NCBI GenBank assembly: GCA_945877235.1
Contig: CAMCRF010000005.1
Coordinates: 62,001 to 126,000 of the forward strand
DNA from: Bordetella parapertussis
GTDB taxonomy: Bacteria; Pseudomonadota; Gammaproteobacteria; Burkholderiales; Burkholderiaceae_A
Direction: 5' to 3'
Length of the DNA: 64,000 bases
The notes below the pieces were generated by a model. That model saw only the letters and a list, made by a program, of their open reading frames with translations. It ran no database searches and was not told the origin of the DNA. Each line of letters starts with the position of its first letter. Within the stretch, counting starts at the first letter, position 1. A program made the position numbers and the translations under genes. This document shows, one piece after another, positions 34,332-43,756 of the stretch.

Positions 34332-37300
34332 TTAACCGTGGTTAAACGTGTCGTTGAAGGTGCTGCCAGAGAATCGCTCAATGTTGGAATCGAACGTTGC
34401 AATGAGGTCAACCTCATGAGCGGCAGTTGCTGTAAAGGTGGATGCAAGAGTCGCTGATAACCCGACAACCCAGAGCTGTGTGTTCTGACCCGAGGCGTTG
34501 TAGAACATGACGCCCACCTGCGCAGCACTCGCAACTGCCGTCGTCGTGGCCGAGAGGTTTGCACCAATCCACTTAAGAGCGGAAGCTATTGAACCCGCAT
34601 CCACGCCAGTGCCGACGATAATGACTTGAGTCGCGCTCATTACCGCGCCTTCATTGTTATCAATGGCTAGACCCTCGCCAGCGCTCTTGAGGAACACAAC
34701 ATTCAGCGCATCAGTACTGTGCGCTGAAGCGCCGTAAGTGGAGGCACTCAGCAGACCGAACAACGAAGCAGAGGCACCAAGATAAATCTTATCCTCCGTT
34801 GTGCTAGAGGCAAAGTCGAAACCTCTGATCGTCGATTCTGTTAAGCCTGCGGATGCAGATACTCCACCGGCGCGGTCGATATAGACACGATCGACTCCGG
34901 TTGAAGGTGCAAGCTCAATGGTGTCGCCCTTTGTGCTCAGATAAATCGTGTTCCCGCTTGCACGAGCGGAGACAGTCTGCGCGGCCGCGCCGCTTGACAG
35001 ATCGAGCACCACACTACCACCTGCGTTTAACACGATTCCCGCGGTCACAGCTGCGGCACTGCCCAGATCGATATTGGTGGTACCGCTGGTGTTGCTCACA
35101 GTAAGGCTGGCCATTGTGACGGAGCCCTGGGCCGAACCCACATCGAACGTTACCCCACTTCCGTTGATGACCACCGCGCCCATAGTGATATTGGTCGCCT
35201 CTAGGGCAGACACATTGAGATCCACCCGATCGGTGTTGATGGTGATATCGCCAAAGTTTGTGGCAACAAATTCACCCGAGACGGTTGTGTTACCAGAACC
35301 GAGAGTGATATTGCCGATTCCAGACGCCTTGAGGCCGGCAATCGTAGTCGCAGATGCCCCATTGATGCTAACTGTGCCGATGGTGCTGGACACGGCCTGG
35401 ATGTCACCGACGCTAATCACACCACCAGCCCCCATGGTGAGGCTGATGTTCCCGATCGACTTGGTATCGGAAGTAATGCCAGACACCGCAATCGTACCTG
35501 ACGTACCAGCGGTCAACGTGAGGCTTCCGATGGTCGCAGTGGCGCGGAGCCCCTCGAGGTCGATGCGAACGTTCGTTGTACCCGAGACTGAGATGTCACC
35601 GATACCGATGGACGCAGTAGTACCCGCAATTGTGGCGGAGCCGAGGTTTACAGTCGCACTTGCCCCGACATCGCTGATCGCTACACCACCGAAGCCCGCC
35701 GTGGTCGTGGTACCGGAAGCAGTGAGAACATCAAGGGTCAGGTCTGCATCTTTGCCCAAAGTACCGGCAATTGTGCCAAACGTCTTGCCGTCCGTGATGG
35801 AGCCGACTGTCACGGTTGATGTCTGTCCCAGGGTTACAGACAGGCCCGCAATTCCAGAGCCGGTCACGTTTCCAACGCTCACGAGTCCAGATGAAGTTTG
35901 TGCGATCGTGACCAAGCCTACTGTGGAGTCAGCGTCGATTCCACCCAGGGTGAGGGAGCCTTCCGCATTTGCAGTCAGCGTAGAGGCCGCTACCGTCTTC
36001 GCCGCCACGCCCCCACCAACATAGGTTCCGCTAGCGCCCACAGTGATTGAAAGGCCGGTGATACTACCAGAGGCCGCACCAGCATTGATGGCTGTGGCGT
36101 AAGCGATTCCAGAGCCGACCGCGATGTTTGCGTCTATCGAGCCGGAATTGTTGATGTAGATTGAGAGACCCTGGCCGCCGTTTGCACCTAGGCCAGCCTC
36201 ATCCGTCAGAACCACATCGAGGTCGATAACTGCACCCTCGTTTGCGCTGATTACGCCCAGGTAGACGTCGGAGCTGTTTGAGCCCGTAATCGTGACCTTC
36301 GCAAGTCCAGAGTTGAATGACATGGCGGGGGACAGCGTGACTGTGCCGCTTCCGCCGGCGGTTGTGACTGCGAGGTTGGTCACGTTGAGGCGATCAAAGG
36401 AGCTTGACTGGTCACGGTCTAGACCGCTCACGGTTAGTTCGCCGTTGTCTGTGGCGCCGAATGTGAGGTCGGTTACTGTGCCAGAGACTAACAAGGTCGT
36501 CACTGTGAGATTGCCCGACTTGCCTTGCGTGAGGGAGACAGTCTCTGCGCCATCGTCAACGGAGATATTTGCAAACGTTTTGGTTCCGCTTCCCGCGGCA
36601 GAGATTGTGGCGGTATCTACACCTGACACACGTACAGTCGTGGCGGTGTTTGTTGCGCTTCCGGAGAGCACAATGGAACCGACATCAACCGCATCCGTTC
36701 CACTGTAAGCAACCACAATGGCCCCTCCGGCAGTGGTCATGCTTTGAATAGCCACTTGAGTGCCGGGCGTAGTGTTGAGTACATTGAACGTCGTGGTAGC
36801 ACTCGCCTCAGCCAAGTTGATGGTTGAGAAGGCTGCAGAGCTTAGGGTTACTGCATACTCAATACCAGACGCATTGATCGTGAGGGTTTCAACGTTTGTG
36901 GTTCCAGTGGCACCAGGCCGTGTCACGTTACCAGAGGTAGCTGAGGTAAGTGCAGTAATGGAGAGCGTGTCAGTTCCAAGACCACCGTTGATGACATCGG
37001 CCGAAGTAAAGGCGTTGGTAAATGTAAACGTATCGCCTGTGCTCGTTCCAGTGATGGTAATTGTGTCAGATGCGCTAACACGAAGTGTCAGCCCACCGTC
37101 AGCGAGCGTAGAAGCATTCACGCTTGACACGAGGTCGCCACCCAGGTCGAGAGTCAGCCGGCCAGAGCCGGTGAGCGTGACCGCTTCAGCTGACGCATCA
37201 AGCAGAATGCTCGACGTGCCAGAGGCAACGATGGCGACAGTCTCGTTGTCCCCGTTGAATGTTGTGGCTTGTTGCGTGCTTCCGAGGTTACCCAATGACA

Positions 37301-38312
37301 AATTAACGGTGTCTGTTGAACCCGTCGTATCTTCAAAACTCACAGTCAGGGCCGAAACGGTGTCGTTCAGAGCAAAGGTTGTTGCATGCTCAGCGTTGTT
37401 TAGTGTGAGAGTTGCCCCACCCGACGACGTCGCCGCAACCTCAAATGACGAAACACCCGACCACTGAGCAAGATCCAGAGTGGTTGCGGAGCGATTATTG
37501 AGCACAACCGACTCAACGCCATCCATAGTCACAAGAATCGTGCCGTCTGCGTTGTTTCCGTTGGAACGGAGCGTAAGCGTATCCGCATCGGTTGAACCGA
37601 TCAGCTTGTCGCCATCCTTGAGCGAATCCCCCAGCGTTGCAACAAAATTATCTTTGCCAGAGGTACCCGTGAAGGTGCGAACCGTCGCAGATGCAGAGAG
37701 AGCGACCTCATTGATAGCAGCCGCAGCCGCTTGGTCGGTTGCCTGGGTGATACCAGAAGTAACGAGCGCGGTGATTTCGTCAGCTGTGGTTGTTGCACCG
37801 ACTGCGGCCAGCGTTGTGGTGCCGGCATTTGCGCCAGGCGCTGCGAGCACTGCGTTGACGAATGCGACTTGCTCATCGGCGGTGTCGAGTGCAGCGGTGA
37901 ATGAGACTGCTGCGGTGGTCTTGTTCGCAACGATAGTTGCGTCAGCACCCTGAGCCCCGTCGAGGATGTACATGACCATTTCGGCGCGGACGGCTGCAGG
38001 ATCTTTCCCGTCGACCACAACCTTGGTGGTGTACACGCCCTGCCAGTAAGCCAGACCTTCGCTGTCGACATTGCGACCGAACAGGTTGTTGTAGACCTTG
38101 TTGATGAACGCCGTTGCGGACCCTGTGCTGGAACCGTAGATGGCGGCGAACTCTGCTTGAGCAGCGTTACCGAAGGCGGCGCCGAGAAGGATTTCATTGC
38201 CGTTCAGATTGTTTTCAAGGACGGTAGCCCAGTAGGCGAGACCCTCGGGGTCTGCGGGGCGGCCATAGTAGGCGATGTAGAACTTCTGCAAGCGACTGGT
38301 ATCAACGGCCAT
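34332..38312 (-). CDS. S-layer-like DUF4214 protein, probable type I secretion substrate
   Basis: A 1326-residue protein with no signal peptide. Residues 1 to about 150 hold a duplicated DUF4214 module (LQKFYIAYYGRPADPEGLAYW, then NNLFGRNVDSEGLAYWQG). The remaining 1150 residues are rich in Ala, Thr, Ser, Gly and Val, low in Lys, Trp and Met, and I find no cysteine. They consist of degenerate short beta repeats (G-S-x-T-V-G-x-I-like), which suggests a long beta-solenoid. The C-terminus (FDSNIERFSGSTFNDTFNHG) is acidic and hydroxy-residue rich, like type I secretion signals. Good ribosome site (cacaggagc), a CRP-like palindrome about 95 bases upstream and a strong terminator point to high regulated expression. 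By composition and context it is the likely S-layer subunit; an adhesin is the alternative. Confidence 0.8.
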   Translation of the reverse strand: MAVDTSRLQKFYIAYYGRPADPEGLAYWATVLENNLNGNEILLGAAFGNAAQAEFAAIYGSSTGSATAFINKVYNNLFGRNVDSEGLAYWQGVYTTKVVVDGKDPAAVRAEMVMYILDGAQGADATIVANKTTAAVSFTAALDTADEQVAFVNAVLAAPGANAGTTTLAAVGATTTADEITALVTSGITQATDQAAAAAINEVALSASATVRTFTGTSGKDNFVATLGDSLKDGDKLIGSTDADTLTLRSNGNNADGTILVTMDGVESVVLNNRSATTLDLAQWSGVSSFEVAATSSGGATLTLNNAEHATTFALNDTVSALTVSFEDTTGSTDTVNLSLGNLGSTQQATTFNGDNETVAIVASGTSSILLDASAEAVTLTGSGRLTLDLGGDLVSSVNASTLADGGLTLRVSASDTITITGTSTGDTFTFTNAFTSADVINGGLGTDTLSITALTSATSGNVTRPGATGTTNVETLTINASGIEYAVTLSSAAFSTINLAEASATTTFNVLNTTPGTQVAIQSMTTAGGAIVVAYSGTDAVDVGSIVLSGSATNTATTVRVSGVDTATISAAGSGTKTFANISVDDGAETVSLTQGKSGNLTVTTLLVSGTVTDLTFGATDNGELTVSGLDRDQSSSFDRLNVTNLAVTTAGGSGTVTLSPAMSFNSGLAKVTITGSNSSDVYLGVISANEGAVIDLDVVLTDEAGLGANGGQGLSIYINNSGSIDANIAVGSGIAYATAINAGAASGSITGLSITVGASGTYVGGGVAAKTVAASTLTANAEGSLTLGGIDADSTVGLVTIAQTSSGLVSVGNVTGSGIAGLSVTLGQTSTVTVGSITDGKTFGTIAGTLGKDADLTLDVLTASGTTTTAGFGGVAISDVGASATVNLGSATIAGTTASIGIGDISVSGTTNVRIDLEGLRATATIGSLTLTAGTSGTIAVSGITSDTKSIGNISLTMGAGGVISVGDIQAVSSTIGTVSINGASATTIAGLKASGIGNITLGSGNTTVSGEFVATNFGDITINTDRVDLNVSALEATNITMGAVVINGSGVTFDVGSAQGSVTMASLTVSNTSGTTNIDLGSAAAVTAGIVLNAGGSVVLDLSSGAAAQTVSARASGNTIYLSTKGDTIELAPSTGVDRVYIDRAGGVSASAGLTESTIRGFDFASSTTEDKIYLGASASLFGLLSASTYGASAHSTDALNVVFLKSAGEGLAIDNNEGAVMSATQVIIVGTGVDAGSIASALKWIGANLSATTTAVASAAQVGVMFYNASGQNTQLWVVGLSATLASTFTATAAHEVDLIATFDSNIERFSGSTFNDTFNHG

Positions 38313-38397
38313 TTAAGGGCTCCTGTGTAAAAAATTAGTTGAGGACCTGTGTAGGTCTTTTCTCAAGTTGGATTGAATCACACCGAAAAGCAAGAAA

Positions 38398-38417
38398 GAT
38401 GTGACAACTGTCACATC
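38398..38417. promoter_or_regulatory. CRP-type operator upstream of the S-layer-like gene
   Basis: A perfect 20-base palindrome, gatgtgacaactgtcacatc, containing TGTGA-N6-TCACA. It lies in the 190-base divergent gap, about 95 bases from the S-layer-like start and about 95 from the wzm start, so it could serve either promoter. The CRP-like regulator at 47494-48312 has a matching recognition helix. Confidence 0.8.
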
Positions 38418-38437
38418 TCTCCCAAAGTCCCGAGTGG

Positions 38438-38455
38438 CGTTGTATTCATACAACG
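38438..38455. promoter_or_regulatory. Second palindrome in the S-layer/wzm divergent region
   Basis: Perfect 7-base arms cgttgta and tacaacg around ttca, nested inside a wider gtggcg...cgccac pairing. It lies 48 bases before the wzm ATG. It could be an operator for a second regulator or a leader hairpin of wzm. Confidence 0.4.
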
Positions 38456-38502
38456 GGCGCTCGCCACCCCTCCCTTAGCGCCAAGACGTACAATACCACC
38501 GC

Positions 38503-39306
38503 ATGTTGACACGCGCATTTGGGCTTTCCCCAAGACACCTCCATCTCCTCTTTGGTGCGGTGCAGCGTGAATTTCTGCAACGCCACCAAGGAGCGCTGCT
38601 CGGTGCAGCCTGGTCGTTTCTGCAGCCCCTGGCGCTCATTGCAATTTACACCCTCGTGTTTTCCAAGGTCATGCAGGGGCGCATGCCAGGTGTTACGGGA
38701 GAGTTTGGCTACAGCCTGTACTTGTGCGCAGGGCTGCTGCCGTGGGGCTTCTTCGCTGAGGGCCTCGCCCGCGGCCAAAATGCCTTCCTTGAGCATGCTG
38801 GGCTGATGCGACGTGCTCAGGTTCCACTCATGCTGCCCCCCCTGGCGGCGCTTATGGGCGCATTACTTAACTTCTCAATCATCGGCCTGCTCTTTGCAGT
38901 TGTCCTCGCCCTAGTAGGAAGTCTGCCCTCCTTAGACGGGCTCGGCCTATTTCTAGCAGCCCTATGCATTCAACTCTGGCTAGCGCTCGCACTGGGGGTG
39001 CTGCTGGGCGTACTCACGGTCTTCTTCAGGGACATCGCGCCCGCTACAGGGCTCTTGCTGCAGTTTGGCTTCTGGTTCACACCTATCGTCTACCCGGTGA
39101 GTGTGCTGCCCGGCTGGGCGGCTGAGCTGCTGGCCTGGGTCAACCCCATGTTCAACCTGGTGGCCTGGCACCAGGCAGCAGTCCTTCACCAGCCCGCACC
39201 TGCGCTTAGCAGCTTATTGCCCGCAATGGTCTGGGCACTGCTGGCAAGCATCGCGGCCTGGATACTCATGCGGCGCCACGGCGCCGAGATTCCAGACCTG
39301 GTCTAG
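38503..39306 (+). CDS. wzm: ABC-2 type polysaccharide export permease (Wzm/KpsM type)
   Basis: A 267-residue inner-membrane protein with about six spans, which should export a finished, lipid-linked O-antigen or capsule chain. The N-terminal REFLQRHQGALLGAAWSFLQPLALIAIYTLVFS is the standard opening of this permease family. The WGFFAEGLARGQNAFLEHAGLMRR amphipathic loop and the late GFWFTPIVYPVSVLPGW motif are also typical. Its ATPase partner is encoded on the opposite strand at 42463-43740, an unusual separation for a pair that normally forms one operon. Confidence 0.9.
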   Translation: MLTRAFGLSPRHLHLLFGAVQREFLQRHQGALLGAAWSFLQPLALIAIYTLVFSKVMQGRMPGVTGEFGYSLYLCAGLLPWGFFAEGLARGQNAFLEHAGLMRRAQVPLMLPPLAALMGALLNFSIIGLLFAVVLALVGSLPSLDGLGLFLAALCIQLWLALALGVLLGVLTVFFRDIAPATGLLLQFGFWFTPIVYPVSVLPGWAAELLAWVNPMFNLVAWHQAAVLHQPAPALSSLLPAMVWALLASIAAWILMRRHGAEIPDLV

Positions 39307-39314
39307 GCGCATTC

Positions 39315-40229
39315 ATGCCCAATCGAACGCAGCTCAAGCGCATTCCCCTCGTTGGCCCAGCCCTGGCCTGGCTCGCAGCCGTCAGAGATGCCCGACACAC
39401 CAAACAGCTGGCCCACGCAATTCAGGCCCAGCTAGCAGAACAGGAAGCAGCATTCACCAGAGCACTTGAGGCTGCGGCAGCCCAGGCCAGGGAGCGAGAA
39501 GCTGCGCTTCGGACAGAATTCGCAGCAGCGCTTGAAGCGGAACGGGCCGAACGCACTCAAAAATCCTCGCTCCCGCCAGCGGTTTACCTAGCCCTTGAGG
39601 AACGGCTTCGCGGCCCCAACACCGATGTACTTAGCAAACTTGGCGCCTACTCGGTGTACGCCGAGCAGGTCAAGCCACTGGGGCTGCCCGCGGTGGACCT
39701 GGGCTGCGGTCGGGGTGAACTGTTGCAGATCTTCGAGCGGGCCCAACTCCCAGCCGCGGGCATCGACAGCAGCCCCACCATGGTCCAGGAGTGTGCTTCG
39801 AAGGTGCTCACCGCCATTCAAGACGACGCGCTGGACTGGCTTGGCCGCCAGCCCCCGGCAAGCCTGGGGCTGGTCAGCGCCATCCATGTGGTGGAGCACC
39901 TGCCGCCCGGCGCACTCTGGTCGCTCCTGACACAGGCCCACCGCGTGTTGGCACCGGGTGGACTGCTCATCCTCGAGACACCCAATCCCGAGAACCTACA
40001 GGTCGCAAGCTACTCCTTCTGGCTTGACCCCACGCACCGAGCCCCACTGCCCCCTCCTCTGTTAGAAAACCTCACCCAGCTTGCAGGCTTTGAGACGCAA
40101 GAGGTCCTTCGGCTAAGCCCCTACCCTTCAACGCCAATTGCGTCTGAGGACCCCACCCTCGCACTGCTCCACAAGCTGCTCTATTGCGGCCAGGACTACG
40201 CCCATGTCTGCTTCCGACCGCCGTCCTGA
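39315..40229 (+). CDS. Coiled-coil SAM methyltransferase (WbdD-like chain terminator candidate)
   Basis: A 304-residue protein. Residues about 30-90 form an Ala/Glu-rich coiled coil (QAREREAALRTEFAAALEAE). From about 125 comes a class I methyltransferase: VDLGCGRGELLQIFERA (motif I), AAGIDSSPTMV, SAIHVVEHLPPGALW (motif IV) and RVLAPGGLLILETPNPENL. In O9a-type systems WbdD caps the chain with a methyl group and sets length through a coiled coil, and Wzt recognises the cap. Here the order (wzm, coiled-coil methyltransferase, large glycosyltransferase) and the Wzt C-terminal domain fit that scheme, but no kinase domain is present. Confidence 0.8.
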   Translation: MPNRTQLKRIPLVGPALAWLAAVRDARHTKQLAHAIQAQLAEQEAAFTRALEAAAAQAREREAALRTEFAAALEAERAERTQKSSLPPAVYLALEERLRGPNTDVLSKLGAYSVYAEQVKPLGLPAVDLGCGRGELLQIFERAQLPAAGIDSSPTMVQECASKVLTAIQDDALDWLGRQPPASLGLVSAIHVVEHLPPGALWSLLTQAHRVLAPGGLLILETPNPENLQVASYSFWLDPTHRAPLPPPLLENLTQLAGFETQEVLRLSPYPSTPIASEDPTLALLHKLLYCGQDYAHVCFRPPS

Positions 40230-42480
40230 GCCAGCGGGCGCCTGGCGCCTCAGCGGCCCGCTTGCGGGCAGCTACAGCCTCGCACTGGTAAATCGACGGC
40301 TCATGGCCGCCCTCGAAGAGGTGGGCATGCCCGTGGAGGCCGCAGAGGGCGGGGTACCCCGCTCGGCCGTGCTGCTGGTGAATAACTTTCCGCCCTTTCC
40401 GGCCACCTACTCCGAAAATGGGCTCAACCTCTTCGCCAGCTATGCCTGGGAGGAGACGGGCTACCCCTGGGACTGGGTGCAGACCATCAACCAGGTGCTC
40501 GACGGCCTCACAGTGGTGAGCCCGTATGTGAAAAAGGTCTTGCGAGAGGCGGGTATATCTAAGCCGATTGCGGTGGTGGGGAATGGGGTTGACCATGTGC
40601 CCCAGGCTGCACCGCGCGACCAACCGCCCGAGCGGTTTGTTTTCCTGCATGTCAGCACGGGCCTTGCACGAAAGGGCCTTGACTGCATGCTGCAGGCCTA
40701 TGGCCAGGCCTTTCGCAGCGAAGATGCGGTGGAACTGATCATCAAGACCACCCCTAACGACACCAACTGCCTGGAGAACGCACTCAGCGCCGTGAGAGAC
40801 CAAGGTGCCCAGGCGCCCATGGTGACCGTCATCAACGAAGACTGGACGACAGAGGCCCTCTGGGCCCTGATGCAACGGGCACAGGTGCTTGTGATGCCCA
40901 GTCGCGCGGAGGGCTTTGGGCTTCCCCTAGCCGAAGCGGCCAAGCTTGGCGTGCTTGGATTGGTTACGGACCACGGTGGGCCAATGGCTTTTGCAGACGC
41001 TGAGAATGCACTCTTGATTAAGAGCGACTTTGCGCCCTCACAATCCCACCTGGGGCCGCACATGGCCGCGGGGCTTGCGTTACAAGACTCGCTCTGGCTG
41101 GAGCCGCGGGTTAGAGCGCTTGCAGACCAGATGAAGAAGGCCGTTGGAAGCCCCGTGGCGCAACGGCAGGCGATGGCCAAACGAATGGCGAGCCGGCTCG
41201 ACCGTGACTTCACCTGGGCCAGAGTCGCCCAGCGCACGCGTTTAGCAGTGGACACCCTTCGCGCCCGTGCAGAGCGGCCAGCGCCGACTGCGAGGGTGGG
41301 CTGGGTGTCGACATACAACAGCAAGTGCGGCATCGCTACCTACAGCGCTCACCTGGTTCAACACCTGGCGAGCCAGGGGCATCCTCTGCAGGTCTTTGCT
41401 AACGCAGATGCTGTGCCCCTCGCAGCAGAGGCCGAGCAAGGCATCCGGCGGCTCTGGCGTCAACAGAGCTTTATGTGGAGCACGCTTGCGGGGGGCCTCT
41501 GGGCCCATGGGTGTGACCAGGTGGTCTTTCAGCACAACCCGGGGCTCTACCCGACCACGGGGCTAGCCCAGATGGGCGCCTTTCTGGCGGGCCTGGGGCG
41601 GCAGTGCTATGCCGATCTTCATGCCACAGATGAGCTCGAGGCGGCCATACAAAAGGCGCCGCAGACCCTCGGGCAGCTTCAACGGTTTAAGCGACTCTTT
41701 GTTCACAGCGTGAAAGACATGAATCGGCTGAAGGCCCTCGGCCTTGCCGACCAGGCCTGCCTCTTTCCTCATGGAGTCTACCCGCCAGCCACTGAAAGCC
41801 AGCGGGAGGCGGCCCGAGCCTGGCTACAGCAGCGCGCGCCCTGGCTGACGCACGCCCCAAGCAGCCCAGGCGGTCCGAGTGATATGCAACCCCCATTGCT
41901 GGCCTGCTTTGGATTTGTCATGCGGCACAAAGGCTTTGAGCAGCTGCTTGCGGCCTTGGCGCAGATGGACGGCCCCCAAGCGCCCAGGCTGCTCATGCTG
42001 ACCGCGCTCTACCCCGCAGAGGATTCTCGGCTGGAGTCCGAACGGCTTGATGGGCTGGTGGCGGCACTTGGCCTTTCGGACCGCGTGCTGCGGGTCACAG
42101 AGTTTCTGCCCGAGGCGCTTGCCGTGGCCCTCATCGCCGAGACGGATCTGGCGGTCTACCCCTACCAACACTCCGAGGAATCAGCCAGTGGCGCGGTCCG
42201 CATGGCGCTGGCGGCCCACTGCCCGGTGGCCGTCACTCCGCTCGATATTTTTGCCGACGTGGATGGCGCTGTCACCAGACTTCCGGGCACGACTGCAGAG
42301 GCAATTGCCACGGGGCTCACCGAGCTCTTGAGCCAGCCTGAAAGGCTTGCCGCCATGAGGGCCTCTGCGAAAGCCTACGCCGAGTCCCACCAGTGGTCAC
42401 GCCTAGCCCAACAGCTTAGGCAGATCCTCCAGGGCGATTGGGCTGACCCCTTCCCCGATGGGCTACTCGATCTGCCCTGA
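40204..42480 (+). CDS. Two-domain glycosyltransferase (tandem GT4)
   Basis: A 758-residue protein. I take the ATG at 40204 (MSASDRRPEPAGAW), which overlaps the methyltransferase end, because earlier codons are out of character. The first GT-B unit has FLHVSTGLARKGLDCML and LVMPSRAEGFGLPLAEAAKLG (the EGFGLPLAE nucleotide-sugar signature). A second unit starts VGWVSTYNSKCGIATYSAHLV and ends in ACFGFVMRHKGFEQLLAALA and YPYQHSEESASGAVRMALA. Tandem GT4 enzymes of this size build the repeating unit of ABC-exported O-antigens (as WbdA does for mannan). Its 3' end overlaps the convergent wzt gene by 18 bases. Confidence 0.85.
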   Translation: MSASDRRPEPAGAWRLSGPLAGSYSLALVNRRLMAALEEVGMPVEAAEGGVPRSAVLLVNNFPPFPATYSENGLNLFASYAWEETGYPWDWVQTINQVLDGLTVVSPYVKKVLREAGISKPIAVVGNGVDHVPQAAPRDQPPERFVFLHVSTGLARKGLDCMLQAYGQAFRSEDAVELIIKTTPNDTNCLENALSAVRDQGAQAPMVTVINEDWTTEALWALMQRAQVLVMPSRAEGFGLPLAEAAKLGVLGLVTDHGGPMAFADAENALLIKSDFAPSQSHLGPHMAAGLALQDSLWLEPRVRALADQMKKAVGSPVAQRQAMAKRMASRLDRDFTWARVAQRTRLAVDTLRARAERPAPTARVGWVSTYNSKCGIATYSAHLVQHLASQGHPLQVFANADAVPLAAEAEQGIRRLWRQQSFMWSTLAGGLWAHGCDQVVFQHNPGLYPTTGLAQMGAFLAGLGRQCYADLHATDELEAAIQKAPQTLGQLQRFKRLFVHSVKDMNRLKALGLADQACLFPHGVYPPATESQREAARAWLQQRAPWLTHAPSSPGGPSDMQPPLLACFGFVMRHKGFEQLLAALAQMDGPQAPRLLMLTALYPAEDSRLESERLDGLVAALGLSDRVLRVTEFLPEALAVALIAETDLAVYPYQHSEESASGAVRMALAAHCPVAVTPLDIFADVDGAVTRLPGTTAEAIATGLTELLSQPERLAAMRASAKAYAESHQWSRLAQQLRQILQGDWADPFPDGLLDLP

Positions 42481-43740
42481 AGGCGGCTCAATGACGTGTC
42501 GGGTATGGGGCCGCAGGTTAATGAAGCCGTCCCAGAGCGGATCCGCGTAAACGCGACGCACGACGAGCTTCGCCAGGCCATGGGCGTACCAGAGCTGGCG
42601 AGAAAAACTCCCCTCCCCAAAGGCTTCACAGGCCAATCCCAGCGTAACGTTGTATTCGCCCTCCACCAGGTCGCACCGAAATGAAAACTCGGTCTCGACA
42701 AGATCCCCAGGAGCCGCTGCCTGGGTGGAAATGTGCTGGCAATAGGTGTTGGTCTCGAACACCACCACCCCAAACTTGTTGCGCACCTTAAAGCCCACAT
42801 GCGGATCGGGTGCGTGGCGAGTCATGCGGAATCGAATCAAAAGGCTCACCGGCTGGCCGCAGTCCACAGACTGGATGGCGACCCCCTGGGCGTCACGCCA
42901 CTCAATACAATCCAGCAACGCACTATCGGATTGCATGGACCCGGTCTGGCTGATCTGCACGGCATCGGCTGCGTCTGTGCGCTGAATCAGGTGGCTGGAC
43001 TCATAGAGGTCGATCGCCTGCTGAACGGGGCCATCAAAAACCAATCGACCCTGCTCAAGCAGCAGGGCTCGGCGACAGAGGTGATAGGCAGTCTGCATGC
43101 CGTGGGTCACGAACAAGAGGCTTGTGCCCTGCTCAACAAAACTGGAAATCAGCTCAAAGCACTTCTGCTGAAAAAAGATGTCGCCCACTGACAGGGCCTC
43201 GTCGACGATCAACACATCGGGCCGAACCGCCACAGCCACAGCGAAGGCCAGGCGCATCTGCATACCACTCGAATAGGTGCGCACAGGCTCTGAGATGGCA
43301 GGGCCGATGTCGGCAAACTCGAGAATCCAGTCTGTACGGTCGGCAACCTCCTGCGCGGTTAGGCCCTGCACCTGTCCCGCAAGCTTGAGATTGTCGTATC
43401 CAGAAAACTCGGGATGAAACCCCAAGCCCAGTTCCAGGAGGCCGCGAAGCCGCCCCCGAAGCGCAAACCGGCCCTCATTGGCGCGGATTACCCCGGTGAG
43501 CAGCTTGAGCAGCGTGCTCTTGCCCGCGCCATTCTGACCAATGACGGCAATGGACTCACCCGCAGCCATGGTGAAACTCACGTCCCGAAGGGCCCAGTGC
43601 TGCTGGTGTCGCGGCGGGCTAAAGGGCGAGAGCCACTCTAATAGACGGTCTGTGGGCCGTGCGTAGCTTCGGTAGCACTTGCCCAGTTGCTGCGCCTCGA
43701 TGACGGGCGGACTGGGTTCTTGTGGATTCTGCGCGACCAT
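42463..43740 (-). CDS. wzt: O-antigen ABC transporter ATP-binding protein with substrate-binding C-domain (Wzt)
   Basis: A 425-residue protein; the start at 43740 (MVAQNPQEPS) avoids overlap with the divergent gene. The ATPase domain has IGQNGAGKST at 68-77, YSSGMQMRLAFAVAVA as signature, VLIVDEALSVGD as Walker B and FVTHG for the switch His. Residues from about 250 form a beta-rich Wzt C-terminal domain (LLIRFRMTRHAPDPHVGFKVRN, YNVTLGLACEAF). In known systems that domain binds the chemically capped chain end, which suits the nearby coiled-coil methyltransferase. It is transcribed opposite to its permease partner. Confidence 0.92.
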   Translation of the reverse strand: MVAQNPQEPSPPVIEAQQLGKCYRSYARPTDRLLEWLSPFSPPRHQQHWALRDVSFTMAAGESIAVIGQNGAGKSTLLKLLTGVIRANEGRFALRGRLRGLLELGLGFHPEFSGYDNLKLAGQVQGLTAQEVADRTDWILEFADIGPAISEPVRTYSSGMQMRLAFAVAVAVRPDVLIVDEALSVGDIFFQQKCFELISSFVEQGTSLLFVTHGMQTAYHLCRRALLLEQGRLVFDGPVQQAIDLYESSHLIQRTDAADAVQISQTGSMQSDSALLDCIEWRDAQGVAIQSVDCGQPVSLLIRFRMTRHAPDPHVGFKVRNKFGVVVFETNTYCQHISTQAAAPGDLVETEFSFRCDLVEGEYNVTLGLACEAFGEGSFSRQLWYAHGLAKLVVRRVYADPLWDGFINLRPHTRHVIEPPSGQIE

Positions 43741-43756
43741 CGCGCTAGTATATCGA

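Noticed and set aside
34948..37953. Long plus-strand open frames opposite the S-layer-like gene
   Set aside because: They are Pro/Val/Ser-rich shadows created by the biased codons of the minus-strand gene and lack any motif or ribosome site.
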